The notes: a model not told the origin generated them from the sequence alone. A DNA stretch of 50,852 nt from Solirubrobacter phytolaccae (GCF_027587195.1 NZ_JAPDDP010000054.1:1-50852), one strand, 5' to 3'. Counted from the first letter of the stretch, positions 1 to 7,959 are shown. Numbers and translations: made by a program.

Positions 1-75
1 CGGGCGGCGCGTGGCGGCGGGCGGCGGGTGGCGGCAGGCGGCGGGTGGCGGCAGGCGGCGCGTGGCGGCGGGCGG
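1..75. repeat. 17-bp tandem repeat array
   Basis: Four consecutive 17-bp units occupy 8-24, 25-41, 42-58 and 59-75, preceded by a 7-base partial unit at the window edge, so the array may continue to the left. Two variants alternate: the outer units read CGCGTGGCGGCGGGCGG and the two inner ones CGGGTGGCGGCAGGCGG. Seventeen is not a multiple of three, so this is not a simple coding repeat. It sits just before a short possible gene at 100. Confidence 0.85.
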
Positions 76-99
76 AATAGGCGTGAGCCGGCGGGCGTC

Positions 100-237
100 A
101 TGTCCAGCATGACTCCCCGCACGCTCGCCATCCGCGCCCTCATCGCCGAGGGCGCCCTCCTCACCGGCCCCGCTCGCCCGGCCTCCGTCAACGACGCGCC
201 GCGGATCCGCGCCGCGCTCGCGCTGCCCAAGCGCTGA
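100..237 (+). CDS. possible 45-residue protein, unknown
   Basis: A short open frame runs from ATG at 100 to TGA at 235-237, directly abutting the stop of the convergent gene at 238. The product is mostly Ala, Arg and Leu with no recognisable domain; it reads like a small helical peptide. A start further upstream would run into the tandem repeat, so the ATG is preferred, but no clear ribosome-binding site is seen. In DNA of this base composition such a frame can arise by chance. It may also be the 3' end of a longer gene interrupted by the repeat. Weakly supported. Confidence 0.25.
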   Translation: MSSMTPRTLAIRALIAEGALLTGPARPASVNDAPRIRAALALPKR

Positions 238-1326
238 TCAGGGCTTCAGCTCCCCCGGGCGGACCTCGTCCCCGTTGATCACGTAGCCGTCGATGTTGTA
301 GGGCAGCATCACGTCCCGCGTACCCCGCTCCCGCGGGTAGCGGTAGTCGATCGCCATCGCGCTCTCGCCGTCGAGGATGAGCACGCCGTCGTCGACGATC
401 TTGTCGCGCACCTCCCCGGGACGGACCTCCAGCGGCACGAGCGTGCTCGGGAACGCGGCGACGACGACCGGCTCGGGTGACGCGGGCGTCGCGACCACGA
501 GCGGCGAGCCGACGTCCTCGACCGGCGTCCGGCAGCCGCTGTTCTCGACGCGACGGACGCGGACGAGCAGGCAGATCGCGTTCTTGCGCGGGACGAGCCA
601 CGCGTGGACGTCGGCGTCCTCGTCGGCGATCAGGTGGCGGGCGCCGGCGAACCCGGCCAGGCGGTCCAGCGCGTCCTCGGGCTCGGTCAGCCGCGGATAC
701 CACAGGCGCGGGTCCCGGATGTCGCGGAGCTTGCGCGTGACCGGGGTGCCGTCGGGCGCCTTCCAGCTCAGCTCGCCGGCACCGGGCGGCGCGGTGAACA
801 CCACCAGGTTCCTGGCGACGACGAACCCGGCGGGCTCGAAGCCCGACCACGTCCGCCGGATGGCCTGGATGCGGTTGGGGAACGCGGCGTAGACGCGCCC
901 GCCGACGATCTTGGCGAGGATCTTGTGGCCGCCGGCGAGCTCGGAGGCCGCGCCGCACTCGAAGAAGTCGGGGACGACCACGAGGCAGAGCTCCGGGCCG
1001 CGCAGCCGCAGGTACGCGTCGCGATAGGCGGTACCGGGCTGGCCCAGGGTGCGCACGCGGGCGTCCGGTAGCTGCAGCGCCGCCGGGTCCCGCTCGGTCG
1101 GCGCGCGGAAGCCGCCGAAGGTGTCCTCGACGCTGAGCGCGGGCCCGGGGGTGACGGCGGGCGTCTCCAGGTCGGGCAGGCGTGCGTCGCGCAGCACCCA
1201 CGGGAGCGCCAGCACCAGCGCGGCGAGCACGAGCACCGGCACGCCGGCGCGGCGCACACGACGGTGCCGGCGACGCTTGACCGCCGCGTCGACGAGCAGG
1301 GTCTGGAGCTGGGGGAGATCGGTCAT
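238..1326 (-). CDS. single-pass membrane protein coupled to ECF sigma factor
   Basis: A 362-residue protein whose ATG overlaps the stop of the preceding sigma-factor gene as ATGA, so the two are translated together. Residues 1-25 are basic (KRRRHRR), followed by one hydrophobic segment at about 27-45 and a large C-terminal part that would lie outside the cell. The N-in, C-out layout and the coupling to a sigma gene are those of membrane-bound anti-sigma factors or sigma-associated sensors. I see no zinc-finger (HxxxCxxC) anti-sigma motif in the short cytoplasmic part, so an anti-sigma role is inference from position only. Several cysteines (ELCLVVV, FFECGAA, AICLLV, NSGCR) could form disulfides outside. 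Confidence 0.8.
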   Translation of the reverse strand: MTDLPQLQTLLVDAAVKRRRHRRVRRAGVPVLVLAALVLALPWVLRDARLPDLETPAVTPGPALSVEDTFGGFRAPTERDPAALQLPDARVRTLGQPGTAYRDAYLRLRGPELCLVVVPDFFECGAASELAGGHKILAKIVGGRVYAAFPNRIQAIRRTWSGFEPAGFVVARNLVVFTAPPGAGELSWKAPDGTPVTRKLRDIRDPRLWYPRLTEPEDALDRLAGFAGARHLIADEDADVHAWLVPRKNAICLLVRVRRVENSGCRTPVEDVGSPLVVATPASPEPVVVAAFPSTLVPLEVRPGEVRDKIVDDGVLILDGESAMAIDYRYPRERGTRDVMLPYNIDGYVINGDEVRPGELKP

Positions 1327-1859
1327 GCGCGGTCCTCCACACGGCGCCGGAGCGCGCTGAGCCCGCGCGAGACGCGCTTGCGCACGACCGCCTCGGACGT
1401 GCGCAGCTCGCGGGCGATGTCCTCGTATTCGCGTTCGTCGACGATCCGGGCGCGGACGGCCTCCGCCTGGTCGGCGGGCAGGTAGGTCAGGGCGTGCTCC
1501 ATCAGCTGCCCCGCGTGGATGCGGTCCAGCGCGGCGAGCGTGTCGTCCTCGAGCACGAGCGGCGGCATCCCGAGCCGGGCGCGGGCACGCGACTCCACGC
1601 GCCGCTGCTCGGCGCTGCGGCGCAGCACGTTGCGGGCGATCCCGAACAGCCACGCGACCGCCGGCGCTCCGTCCTCACCCCGGTAGCGCTCGGCCCCGAG
1701 CAGCGCCGCCGCGAAGCACTCCGCGGACAGGTCCGCGGCGACTTCGGCGTCGTACACGCGCCGGTAGAAGAAGCGGAACACCGCCCGCTCGTGGCGCGCG
1801 TAGAACTCGCCGAACGACGCCGGTCCGCCCTTCAGCAGCTGCTCATCCGAGGTGGCCAT
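1323..1859 (-). CDS. ECF RNA polymerase sigma factor
   Basis: A 178-residue sigma-70 family protein of the extracytoplasmic-function class. Region 2 spans about residues 18-80 (FYARHERAVFRFFYRRV, then the AWLFGIARNVLRR part that contacts the -10 element). Region 4 spans about 122-175 with the helix-turn-helix EYEDIARELRTSEAVVRKRVSRGLSALRR. No region 1.1 or 3 is present, as is normal for ECF factors. An AGGGG ribosome-binding site lies 4 nt before the ATG. The gene is first in a two-gene unit with the membrane protein downstream, suggesting envelope-signal control. The target genes are unknown. Confidence 0.93.
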   Translation of the reverse strand: MATSDEQLLKGGPASFGEFYARHERAVFRFFYRRVYDAEVAADLSAECFAAALLGAERYRGEDGAPAVAWLFGIARNVLRRSAEQRRVESRARARLGMPPLVLEDDTLAALDRIHAGQLMEHALTYLPADQAEAVRARIVDEREYEDIARELRTSEAVVRKRVSRGLSALRRRVEDRA

Positions 1860-1907
1860 CTGACCCCTACGTACGGGAAGTCTCCGATTCTGTGACCATG
1901 CAATGTG

Positions 1908-2180
1908 ATGCCGTGCTTGATCGCCCTGTTCGCGCTGATCTCGCCCCGCCTGGCGCTGTTCTTCGTCTTGCTCTTCACGAGCTGGATCGACCGGGCGTTC
2001 GACGGCTGGATCGTGCCGATCCTGGGCTTCTTCCTGCTGCCGTGGACGACGCTCGCCTACGTCGTGATGTGGGACGTCGGCACGCGCGAGGTCTCAGGGT
2101 TCGAGTGGTTCATCGTCGGGCTGGCGTTTCTCGTCGACCTCGGGTCCTACTTCGGCGGCAAACGGGCCCGCCGCGACTAG
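1908..2180 (+). CDS. small membrane protein, unknown
   Basis: A 90-residue, strongly hydrophobic protein with three likely membrane spans (about 3-20, 30-52 and 64-82), a conserved-looking tryptophan/aspartate stretch (FTSWIDRAFDGW) between spans 1 and 2, and a basic end (GGKRARRD). A GTG one codon earlier is an alternative start. The length and pattern match small actinobacterial membrane proteins of unknown role. It is divergent from the sigma gene at 1859 with only 48 bp between them, and its last 87 bp overlap the 3' end of the convergent MFS gene. Function unknown. Confidence 0.7.
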   Translation: MPCLIALFALISPRLALFFVLLFTSWIDRAFDGWIVPILGFFLLPWTTLAYVVMWDVGTREVSGFEWFIVGLAFLVDLGSYFGGKRARRD

Positions 2181-3401
2181 GTCGGCCGGCGCGTTCTGGC
2201 GCCGGGACAGCGCGATGAACGGCAGCGCGAGCAGCTGGATGCCCGCGCTCATCAGGTACGTGGCCGCGTAGCCGTACGCGTCCGCCGCGCGGCCGAGCGC
2301 CGGCTGCGCCCAGACACCGCCGGCCGAGGTCATCATCGAGTCGAACGACAGGATCGTCGCGCGCTGGCGGGACGGGATCAGCCCGTTGATGTACGTCTGG
2401 CGGATCGGGGTCGAGGCCGCGAACAGCAGGCCCCAGGAGACGGTCAACCCGATCACGGCCCAGAAGTGCTCGAACAGGCCCATCAGCGCGAGCGTGGCCG
2501 CCCCGGCGGCGGCGATGAACGCCAGCGCCGACGTGCGCCGCGCGAACACGCGCCGGATCTGCGGCGCCGCGACACCGCCGAGGATCTGCGCGCCCGCCGC
2601 GATCGCGGCCGAGATGCCCGCCACCTGGTAGGCGTCCGGGTCCCCATAGAGCTCGAGCAGGTACGGCTGCAGCGCGTAGAAGCCGTAGATGCCGATCCCG
2701 CCGGTGAACAGCGCCTGCACCATCAGCCACTTCACGGCCGGCACCCGCCAGCCGTGCTCGATCGACGCGTTCCAGATCCCGCGGATCTCCGCCAGCGGCC
2801 GCTCCCGCCGCTCAGGGCGCGTGAAGCCGATGTCGTGCATGAGCCGCCACGCCACCACGAACATCACCGCCAGCACGACCGACCGGACCACGAACGGGAA
2901 GCCGAGGCTGATCCGCGCCGCCAGGAACCCGCCCGCCACGGCACCGCCGAGCATCGCGATGCCGCCGACGATCTGCCCGCGCCCGAACACCGTCTCGAGC
3001 GAGCCCTCGTAGCCCGTCGCGTCCAGCGCGTCGACCAGCCACGCCTCCACCGCGCCGGAGAAGAACGTGAAGCCGAGTCCCAGCCACAGCGACGCGAGCG
3101 CCCACGCCCAGAACGGCGCCTCGACCTCCCACAGGTAGACGTACAACAGCGTGGAGAGCGTCAGCGTGATCGTGCCGAGCAGGTACGACGCGCGCCGCCC
3201 GACGCCGTCCGCCACGATCCCGGTCGGCACCTCGAACAGCACCATCCCGGCGCTGAACAGCGCGTTGGCCGCGAACGCCTCCAGGTTCGAGAGCCCCGCG
3301 TCGAGCAGGAAGATCGTGTTGATGCCCCAGATGAACGACGCCGCGAGCGTGTTCCCGAGCATCAGCGCCAAGTACGTCCGCACCACCGCCCGCGAGTCCA
3401 T
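2094..3401 (-). CDS. MFS transporter
   Basis: A 435-residue integral membrane protein of the major facilitator superfamily. Twelve hydrophobic spans can be traced, starting with VVRTYLALMLGNTLAASFIWG. The loop between spans 2 and 3 carries the family signature as GIVADGVGRR (residues about 60-70). A long polar loop with FTRPERRERPLAEI separates the two six-helix halves. The ATG at 3401 is chosen because the frame upstream is low-complexity and overlaps the protease gene. A substrate cannot be read from the sequence; homologs of this shape are usually annotated as multidrug or unspecified exporters. The hydrophilic C-tail (DEKRQPDDEPLEP) overlaps the small membrane gene on the other strand. 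Confidence 0.88.
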   Translation of the reverse strand: MDSRAVVRTYLALMLGNTLAASFIWGINTIFLLDAGLSNLEAFAANALFSAGMVLFEVPTGIVADGVGRRASYLLGTITLTLSTLLYVYLWEVEAPFWAWALASLWLGLGFTFFSGAVEAWLVDALDATGYEGSLETVFGRGQIVGGIAMLGGAVAGGFLAARISLGFPFVVRSVVLAVMFVVAWRLMHDIGFTRPERRERPLAEIRGIWNASIEHGWRVPAVKWLMVQALFTGGIGIYGFYALQPYLLELYGDPDAYQVAGISAAIAAGAQILGGVAAPQIRRVFARRTSALAFIAAAGAATLALMGLFEHFWAVIGLTVSWGLLFAASTPIRQTYINGLIPSRQRATILSFDSMMTSAGGVWAQPALGRAADAYGYAATYLMSAGIQLLALPFIALSRRQNAPADLVAAGPFAAEVGPEVDEKRQPDDEPLEP

Positions 3402-3442
3402 GCCGACATGGTCGCGGGCGGGATGCGGGGCGTGCGCGGTGC

Positions 3443-4933
3443 CTAGCCGTAGGGCACCAGGCCGACCACGGCCTGGAAGCGGCCGATCGGCTCCGCGAGC
3501 GTGTACGGCACCGTGCCACACGCGAACGCCGGCGGCACGCTCACCCAGTTGCTGCCCGACACGACGCCGACCGCGGTGGCGTTCGCCAGCGTGACCGATC
3601 CGCCGCTGTCACCCGGCAGCGAGCAGAGGCCGTCGATCTGCACCATCGCCGAGACGGCGACGCCGCCGACGCTGGTCATGCCGGTGGCGCTGACCGACAC
3701 CGTGCCGCACGACGACTCCCAGTGACCGTGCTTGCAGACCCACTGGCCGGCCGGGACGTTGCCCCAGTTCGGCAGCGACCCGTTCCACGCGTAGTAGCCG
3801 GTCACCGGGTAGGAGGTGCCCGCCGCCCAGTTCCAGAAGCGGCCGTAGGGATAACCCATGAACCCGATGTTGGTCATGTGCAGCGCCATGCCGTCGCCGT
3901 ACGACGTCGAGCCGTAGTAGTTGCCCTCCATCGTGCCCATCGTCGCGAAGCCCGTGTACGGCAGGTTGCCGGCCGACCAGCCCCAGCCACTCGGGCCGTA
4001 GACGCCCATGCAATGGCCGGCAGTGAGGATGTACGGCACGTAGACCGTCGGCGGGCCACCGGTGAACCCGGTCGAGCACACGGCGCCCGCCGGGTTGTGC
4101 CAGTCATGGCCGCCGAGGATCGCGTTGCAGGTGCGGTCGTAGTCGTACCACGTGCGGTACTGGGTCAGCCCGCAGGTCTGCGCCGTCTTCGGCGCTAGCG
4201 TGTCCTTGCGCGTCACGACGACGGGGATCTCGCCCGCGCCCTCCGCGCGGAGCGCCGTCTCCGCCGTGCGCTCGGCCGAGGACGCCCGCTGCGGGCCCTT
4301 GCCGTTGGCGATCGTCACGAGGACCTTGCCCATGCTCACGTCGGCTCGGGCACCCTCTTCGCCGTAGGTCTTCGCGACGGCGGCCTGCACGGCGTCGGCC
4401 GCCTCGTACAGCGCCTCGACGGTGTAACCGGACACTGAGACCTCTGCGGATCCTTCGGTCAGGCCGATGTCCGCGAGCGCCGTCTCGACCGAGCCGCGGT
4501 CGCCGCTCTCCGCGACCTGGACCGCCCAGCGACCCGCCTCGTTGTCGTACCAGACGTCACCGAGCTTGGCATCGGTCCGCTCGCCGATCGCGTCCGGCAG
4601 CCCGAGCACCAGGCTCTGGTCGGTGAGCCGCCGGCGCGCCTCGCTTTCGCTGACGCTGAATCGCGCGCTGTACTCCTTGACCGCGACGGGGTCGAGCGTC
4701 TTGGCCGCCGCCGCGCGATCGGTGACCTTGCCGAGCTGATCCTCAGGGAGCAGTGGCTTGACCCCAGGCGGGAACGCCGCCGGCCTCGCCCCCTCGGGCG
4801 CCCCGGCGCCGACCAGCGGGGCCGGGGGCGGGTTCGGCTTGGTCTGCGCCGCCGCGCCGGTGGCGCCCGCCAACCCCGCGACCGCCAGCGCGGCGCCGGC
4901 GATTCCGCCCAGCATGAAGCGATACTTCGGCAT
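3443..4933 (-). CDS. secreted trypsin-like (S1) serine protease with propeptide
   Basis: A 496-residue precursor. Residues 1-30 form a signal peptide (MPKYRFMLGGIAGAALAVAG, cleavage near GAAAQ). Residues about 60-245 resemble the propeptide of streptogrisin/alpha-lytic-type proteases: YSARFSVSESEARRRLTDQ, then GDVWYDNEAGRWAVQV. The catalytic domain holds the triad His307 in TAGHC, Asp347 in SYGDGMAL and Ser443 in GDSGGS, with paired cysteines including those flanking the active-site His and Ser. A GAGGGGGAA ribosome-binding site fixes the ATG at 4933. The protein is exported, matured by propeptide removal and acts outside the cell on unknown substrates. The gene is divergent from the sigma gene at 5171, and an 8-bp-arm inverted repeat lies just upstream. 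Confidence 0.92.
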   Translation of the reverse strand: MPKYRFMLGGIAGAALAVAGLAGATGAAAQTKPNPPPAPLVGAGAPEGARPAAFPPGVKPLLPEDQLGKVTDRAAAAKTLDPVAVKEYSARFSVSESEARRRLTDQSLVLGLPDAIGERTDAKLGDVWYDNEAGRWAVQVAESGDRGSVETALADIGLTEGSAEVSVSGYTVEALYEAADAVQAAVAKTYGEEGARADVSMGKVLVTIANGKGPQRASSAERTAETALRAEGAGEIPVVVTRKDTLAPKTAQTCGLTQYRTWYDYDRTCNAILGGHDWHNPAGAVCSTGFTGGPPTVYVPYILTAGHCMGVYGPSGWGWSAGNLPYTGFATMGTMEGNYYGSTSYGDGMALHMTNIGFMGYPYGRFWNWAAGTSYPVTGYYAWNGSLPNWGNVPAGQWVCKHGHWESSCGTVSVSATGMTSVGGVAVSAMVQIDGLCSLPGDSGGSVTLANATAVGVVSGSNWVSVPPAFACGTVPYTLAEPIGRFQAVVGLVPYG

Positions 4934-4957
4934 TGAAGCATTCCCCCTCGTACTGAT

Positions 4958-4978
4958 AGAGATGCCCTGCGCATCTCT
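4958..4978. promoter_or_regulatory. inverted repeat upstream of the protease gene
   Basis: AGAGATGC (4958-4965) and GCATCTCT (4971-4978) are perfect 8-bp arms around CCTGC, 25 bp upstream of the protease ATG. It could be an operator or a 5' leader hairpin in the protease mRNA. No regulator can be assigned. Confidence 0.5.
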
Positions 4979-5158
4979 TGCATTCGTGGAGATCCGCGAG
5001 CCGCATTCGGCGTGACAGCGATGGTTCGCGCGCTGACCGGACTGTAGGGTCCGGACGCGCAAGGCACGATCGCGAAGTCGCTGCTAATTCATAAGGCTCT
5101 GCTGATCAAATGTAGATGTTGGTCACATGAACGACATTCGCGGGCCGGCAGGCGCACA

Positions 5159-5170
5159 TAGGGTCCGGGC
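5159..5170 (+). promoter_or_regulatory. -10-like box of leaderless ECF sigma gene
   Basis: TAGGGT at 5159-5164 is followed by 6 nt and then the ATG at 5171, the spacing expected for a transcript starting at the start codon. There is no ribosome-binding site. The same ten bases TAGGGTCCGG occur at 5045-5054 inside a CCGGAC/GTCCGG inverted repeat (5037-5054), which may be a second promoter or binding site. Confidence 0.55.
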
Positions 5171-5692
5171 ATGGCAGGCGGAAGTCGGTTGCAAGACCGC
5201 GAAGCGTTCGCCGCGGTGTATGTCCAGCACGCAGAGGTTCTGCGCCACTTCATCCTCCGGCGCTGCGGGAACGCAGAGGTCGCGATCGATCTCGTCTCGG
5301 AGACGTTCGCGAAGGCGCTCGAGCGCCGGCACCAGTTCCGCGGCTCGACCCCCGAGGAAGAGCGCGGGTGGCTGCTCGCGATCGCTCGCAGCGAGCTGCT
5401 GCAGCATTGGCGGCGCAACGCGTTGCACAGCGCCGCGTTGACGCGGCTCGGAGTGGACGCGCCGCCGCCGCAGGATCCGGCGATCGAACGTGTGGACGAG
5501 CTGGCGAGCCTGCCCCGCGCGGCCGAGGTGCTGGCCGCACTCCCCCCGGAGCAACGCCGTGCCGTCGAGCTGCGCGTCTGCGCCGACGCAGCCTACGAGG
5601 ACGTTGCCGAGACGCTCGGCGTGACGATCGAGACCGCCCGCACCCGGGTTTCGCGCGCGCTCCGGACGCTTGCGCTGGAGGTCGAGGCCTAG
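5171..5692 (+). CDS. ECF RNA polymerase sigma factor
   Basis: A 173-residue sigma-70 family protein. Region 2 lies at about residues 15-82 (YVQHAEVLRHFILRR, then the GWLLAIARSELLQHWRR segment) and region 4 at about 119-170 (LPPEQRRAVELRV, followed by the helix-turn-helix AAYEDVAETLGVTIETARTRVS). No anti-sigma gene is adjacent: the gene downstream is convergent and overlaps by 4 bp, and the divergent neighbour is a secreted protease. Control through transcription of the sigma gene itself is therefore possible. It appears to be leaderless. Target genes are unknown; the divergent protease is a candidate by position only. Confidence 0.92.
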   Translation: MAGGSRLQDREAFAAVYVQHAEVLRHFILRRCGNAEVAIDLVSETFAKALERRHQFRGSTPEEERGWLLAIARSELLQHWRRNALHSAALTRLGVDAPPPQDPAIERVDELASLPRAAEVLAALPPEQRRAVELRVCADAAYEDVAETLGVTIETARTRVSRALRTLALEVEA

Positions 5693-7287
5693 ATCGGGTC
5701 GAACGCCCGGGTCGCGCACTCGAAGCGCTCGCCCACGACCTCGACGCTCACGGCCGGCCCGTAGCGGGCCGTGAGCCAGGTCGCGGCGTCGGGACGCGTC
5801 GTCCAGACCCGGACGAGCGCCGACTGGCCCTCCACGCGGATGTCCTGGAGGAAGAAGCCGGCGCGGCCGTAGCCGTCGAGGAAGCCGCTGCCGACCTGGG
5901 CGTCGGCGCGGATCTGACGTTCGAGCGCTGCGAGCTGGGCGAACGTGAACTGCACGGGACGCGTCTGGAGTTGGCCCTTGAAGCGGGTCAGGCGCTTGAG
6001 CGCGCGGTCGTGGAGGGCGTGGTCCTTGGTGGTGCCGTAGACGATGTACGGCGCCGCCGGGAACTTGCCCTCGATCGTGTAGCTGCCGAACGCGTCCGCG
6101 TGCTGGTTGACGTACTTGTCCACGCGCGGGTCGGAGTCCTCGAGCCGGTCCTTGCGGTCCAGCCAGCGCTGCTCGGCGGCGGTGACGCGGCGTCCCTGGT
6201 CGAGCAGCTGCTGCGTGTACGCGGGGTCGGCGTTGAAGCCCTCGCGGGCGCGGTCCTCGACGGCCTGCTGGAGCTCGGTCGGCTCCGGCGGCTCCACGCA
6301 CGGCGGGTCGCCGGGGCTCGGGCCGGCCTGGATGAGCCGCTGCGTGGACCCGGCGTCGATCACCGCGCGGTCGCCCAACGGGGCGCTGAGCGGCACCTTG
6401 GCCGTCTTGATCACGAGGTCGGCCGTCCGGGGGCCGGTGGAGCTCCGCTCGACGACGCCGACCACGACGCGGTCCGGGTTCTGGACGACCTCGGTCTTCT
6501 CGAACTGCGCGCCGCCGCCCGACTCGTAGGTGACCGTGATCGAGAGCCCGTCCGGCGCGATCGAGAAGCTCGTGCTCGTGTGGCACCCGAGCACGGTCTC
6601 CTCGGTGCCGCGCACGATCGGCTTCACGCGGCTGTCGTAGCGCTTGGCGAAGTACGCCTTGGTGTCCTTGCGCTTGGTGACCAGCTCGACCTTGACCACG
6701 CCGCGGTCGGTGTCCGAGGACGTGCTCTGGAGATGGAAGCCCGCCTTGTCGAGCGCTTTCCAGTCGTCGTCGACGCGGCTCTGGACACGACGCAGCGCGC
6801 GCTCGCTGAACCGCACCCGCTTCGCGCGCAGGTGCTTCGGCATCGCGGCGACCTGCTTCAGGGCCGCGAGGTGGTGCTGGACGTCGCGGGTGAAGCGCAC
6901 GCGCAGGTACGGATCGCGCGGCCAGCCGTCCTCGACGGAGAGCCCGCCGTACACCTCACGGTGCTCGCGCACGTAGCGGTCGCCCTTGGCGCCGAGCGTG
7001 AGCCGGTCACGCAGCTTGAGGTACTCGTTCTCGCGGTCGGTGGCCGGGAAGTAGCTGACGTCGTACTCCCACGTTCCCTGCTCGTAGAGCTTGCGCACGT
7101 ACTCGAGGTCGTGCCGGAAGCCGAACTCGGCGCGGCTCGCCGCCCACGACTTGAGCTGCTCGAGCTCGCGCTGCTCCTCGGAGATGGGAGGCGGCGGCGC
7201 GTTCTGCCCGCGGCACACGGGCGCCTGGGCGGCGGCCGTGGCGCTGAGCGTCAACCAGAGGGCGAAGGCGAGGAGCACGGTTCGCAT
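5689..7287 (-). CDS. secreted protein with internal duplication, unknown function
   Basis: A 532-residue protein with a signal peptide (residues 1-21, cleavage at AAAQA). Two homologous units can be aligned by eye: residues about 51-221 and 345-513. The first begins SRAEFGFRHDLEYVRKLYEQG, closely matched by DRAREGFNADPAYTQQLLDQG in the second. Later matches are YLKLRDRL / WLDRKDRL and the final strand-rich part VVKVELVTKRKDTKAYF / SALVRVWTTRPDAATWL. Between them, residues about 225-320 form a separate domain with FSIAPDGLSITVTYESGGG and LSAPLGDRAVIDA. No catalytic motif is recognised. A TACGGT box 6 nt before the ATG suggests a leaderless mRNA. It is presumably exported. Confidence 0.85.
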   Translation of the reverse strand: MRTVLLAFALWLTLSATAAAQAPVCRGQNAPPPPISEEQRELEQLKSWAASRAEFGFRHDLEYVRKLYEQGTWEYDVSYFPATDRENEYLKLRDRLTLGAKGDRYVREHREVYGGLSVEDGWPRDPYLRVRFTRDVQHHLAALKQVAAMPKHLRAKRVRFSERALRRVQSRVDDDWKALDKAGFHLQSTSSDTDRGVVKVELVTKRKDTKAYFAKRYDSRVKPIVRGTEETVLGCHTSTSFSIAPDGLSITVTYESGGGAQFEKTEVVQNPDRVVVGVVERSSTGPRTADLVIKTAKVPLSAPLGDRAVIDAGSTQRLIQAGPSPGDPPCVEPPEPTELQQAVEDRAREGFNADPAYTQQLLDQGRRVTAAEQRWLDRKDRLEDSDPRVDKYVNQHADAFGSYTIEGKFPAAPYIVYGTTKDHALHDRALKRLTRFKGQLQTRPVQFTFAQLAALERQIRADAQVGSGFLDGYGRAGFFLQDIRVEGQSALVRVWTTRPDAATWLTARYGPAVSVEVVGERFECATRAFDPI

Positions 7288-7299
7288 GCGCTCACCGTA
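7288..7299 (-). promoter_or_regulatory. -10-like box of the gene starting at 7287
   Basis: On the minus strand TACGGT (7299-7294) lies 6 nt before the ATG at 7287. There is no ribosome-binding site in the gap, so a leaderless transcript is likely. Confidence 0.5.
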
Positions 7300-7317
7300 T
7301 GCCCGATCGCCCGGTAT

Positions 7318-7617
7318 CTAGGCGGTCTTGTCGCCGTAAGAGGCGAAGACCGCGGCGACCGCGACCACCAGGGCCTCGATCATCGCGCCGTAGAGCGCGA
7401 ACATCGTCATCCCGACGGTCACCTCGTCCGACGGGAAGACGAAGATCGGCACGACGCACCAGGTGAGGAAGAACGCGGCGCCGCACAGCGCGAGCGTGCG
7501 GCCGAGCCGGCCCCAGCGTCCACGGGCGCGCAGCAGCAACGGCAGCGCGGGCAGCACGACCAACCCGCCCAAAGACATGAGCACCACCAGGACGAGGGCG
7601 GTGGCGACGACCTCCAC
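7318..7617 (-). CDS. small membrane protein, paralog of the gene at 7618
   Basis: A 99-residue protein with three likely membrane spans (about 4-28, 42-60, 68-92) and an arginine-rich loop (RARGRWGRLGR) after the first. It starts with GTG immediately after the stop of the upstream gene (TGA-GTG, no gap), so the two are co-transcribed. Its middle, VVPIFVFPSDEVTVGMTMFALYGAMIEA, parallels SLPFFVAPDDALDVAVVVFGLYGFVAHA of the neighbour, so the pair arose by duplication. Function unknown. Confidence 0.7.
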   Translation of the reverse strand: MEVVATALVLVVLMSLGGLVVLPALPLLLRARGRWGRLGRTLALCGAAFFLTWCVVPIFVFPSDEVTVGMTMFALYGAMIEALVVAVAAVFASYGDKTA

Positions 7618-7899
7618 TCAGGACCTCACGCGACGGGCGGCTACGGCGATCACCGTGGCGACGCCCAGGCAGACGGCGTGCGCGACGAACCCGTACAGGC
7701 CGAAGACGACGACCGCGACGTCCAGCGCGTCGTCAGGAGCGACGAAGAACGGGAGCGAGATCGACAGCGCCAGGCACGCGAAGCCGAACCGCGCGATCCG
7801 CTGGGCCGGCGCGGGCGCCGTGCGCAGGGCGCGGCGCAGCGGGACGACGGACAGCACGCCGAGCGCGAGCAGAGCAAGAGCGATCAGGGCGCTTTCCAT
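7618..7899 (-). CDS. small membrane protein, paralog of the gene at 7318
   Basis: A 93-residue protein with three predicted spans (about 3-20, 36-52, 60-86) and a basic loop (RRALRTAPAPAQRIARFG) after span 1. The shared core P-F-V-x-P-x-D followed by x-F-x-LYG is found in the same place in the coupled downstream gene. The ATG at 7899 is preceded by GGCGGTGG, and a TACCGT box lies 9 nt upstream. A two-subunit small membrane complex is possible but unproven. Function unknown. Confidence 0.7.
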   Translation of the reverse strand: MESALIALALLALGVLSVVPLRRALRTAPAPAQRIARFGFACLALSISLPFFVAPDDALDVAVVVFGLYGFVAHAVCLGVATVIAVAARRVRS

Positions 7900-7919
7900 C
7901 CACCGCCAACGGTAGACCC

Positions 7920-7944
7920 CGTCCCGCCGCGGCGCAGCGGGACG
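7920..7944 (-). terminator. stem-loop after the sdh operon
   Basis: CGTCCCGC (7920-7927) pairs with GCGGGACG (7937-7944) around a 9-nt loop, 16 bp past the stop of the last sdh-operon gene. There is no T-run, so it would be an atypical terminator or a 3'-end stabiliser. Confidence 0.4.
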
Positions 7945-7959
7945 TTCGTCCAGCGACCG

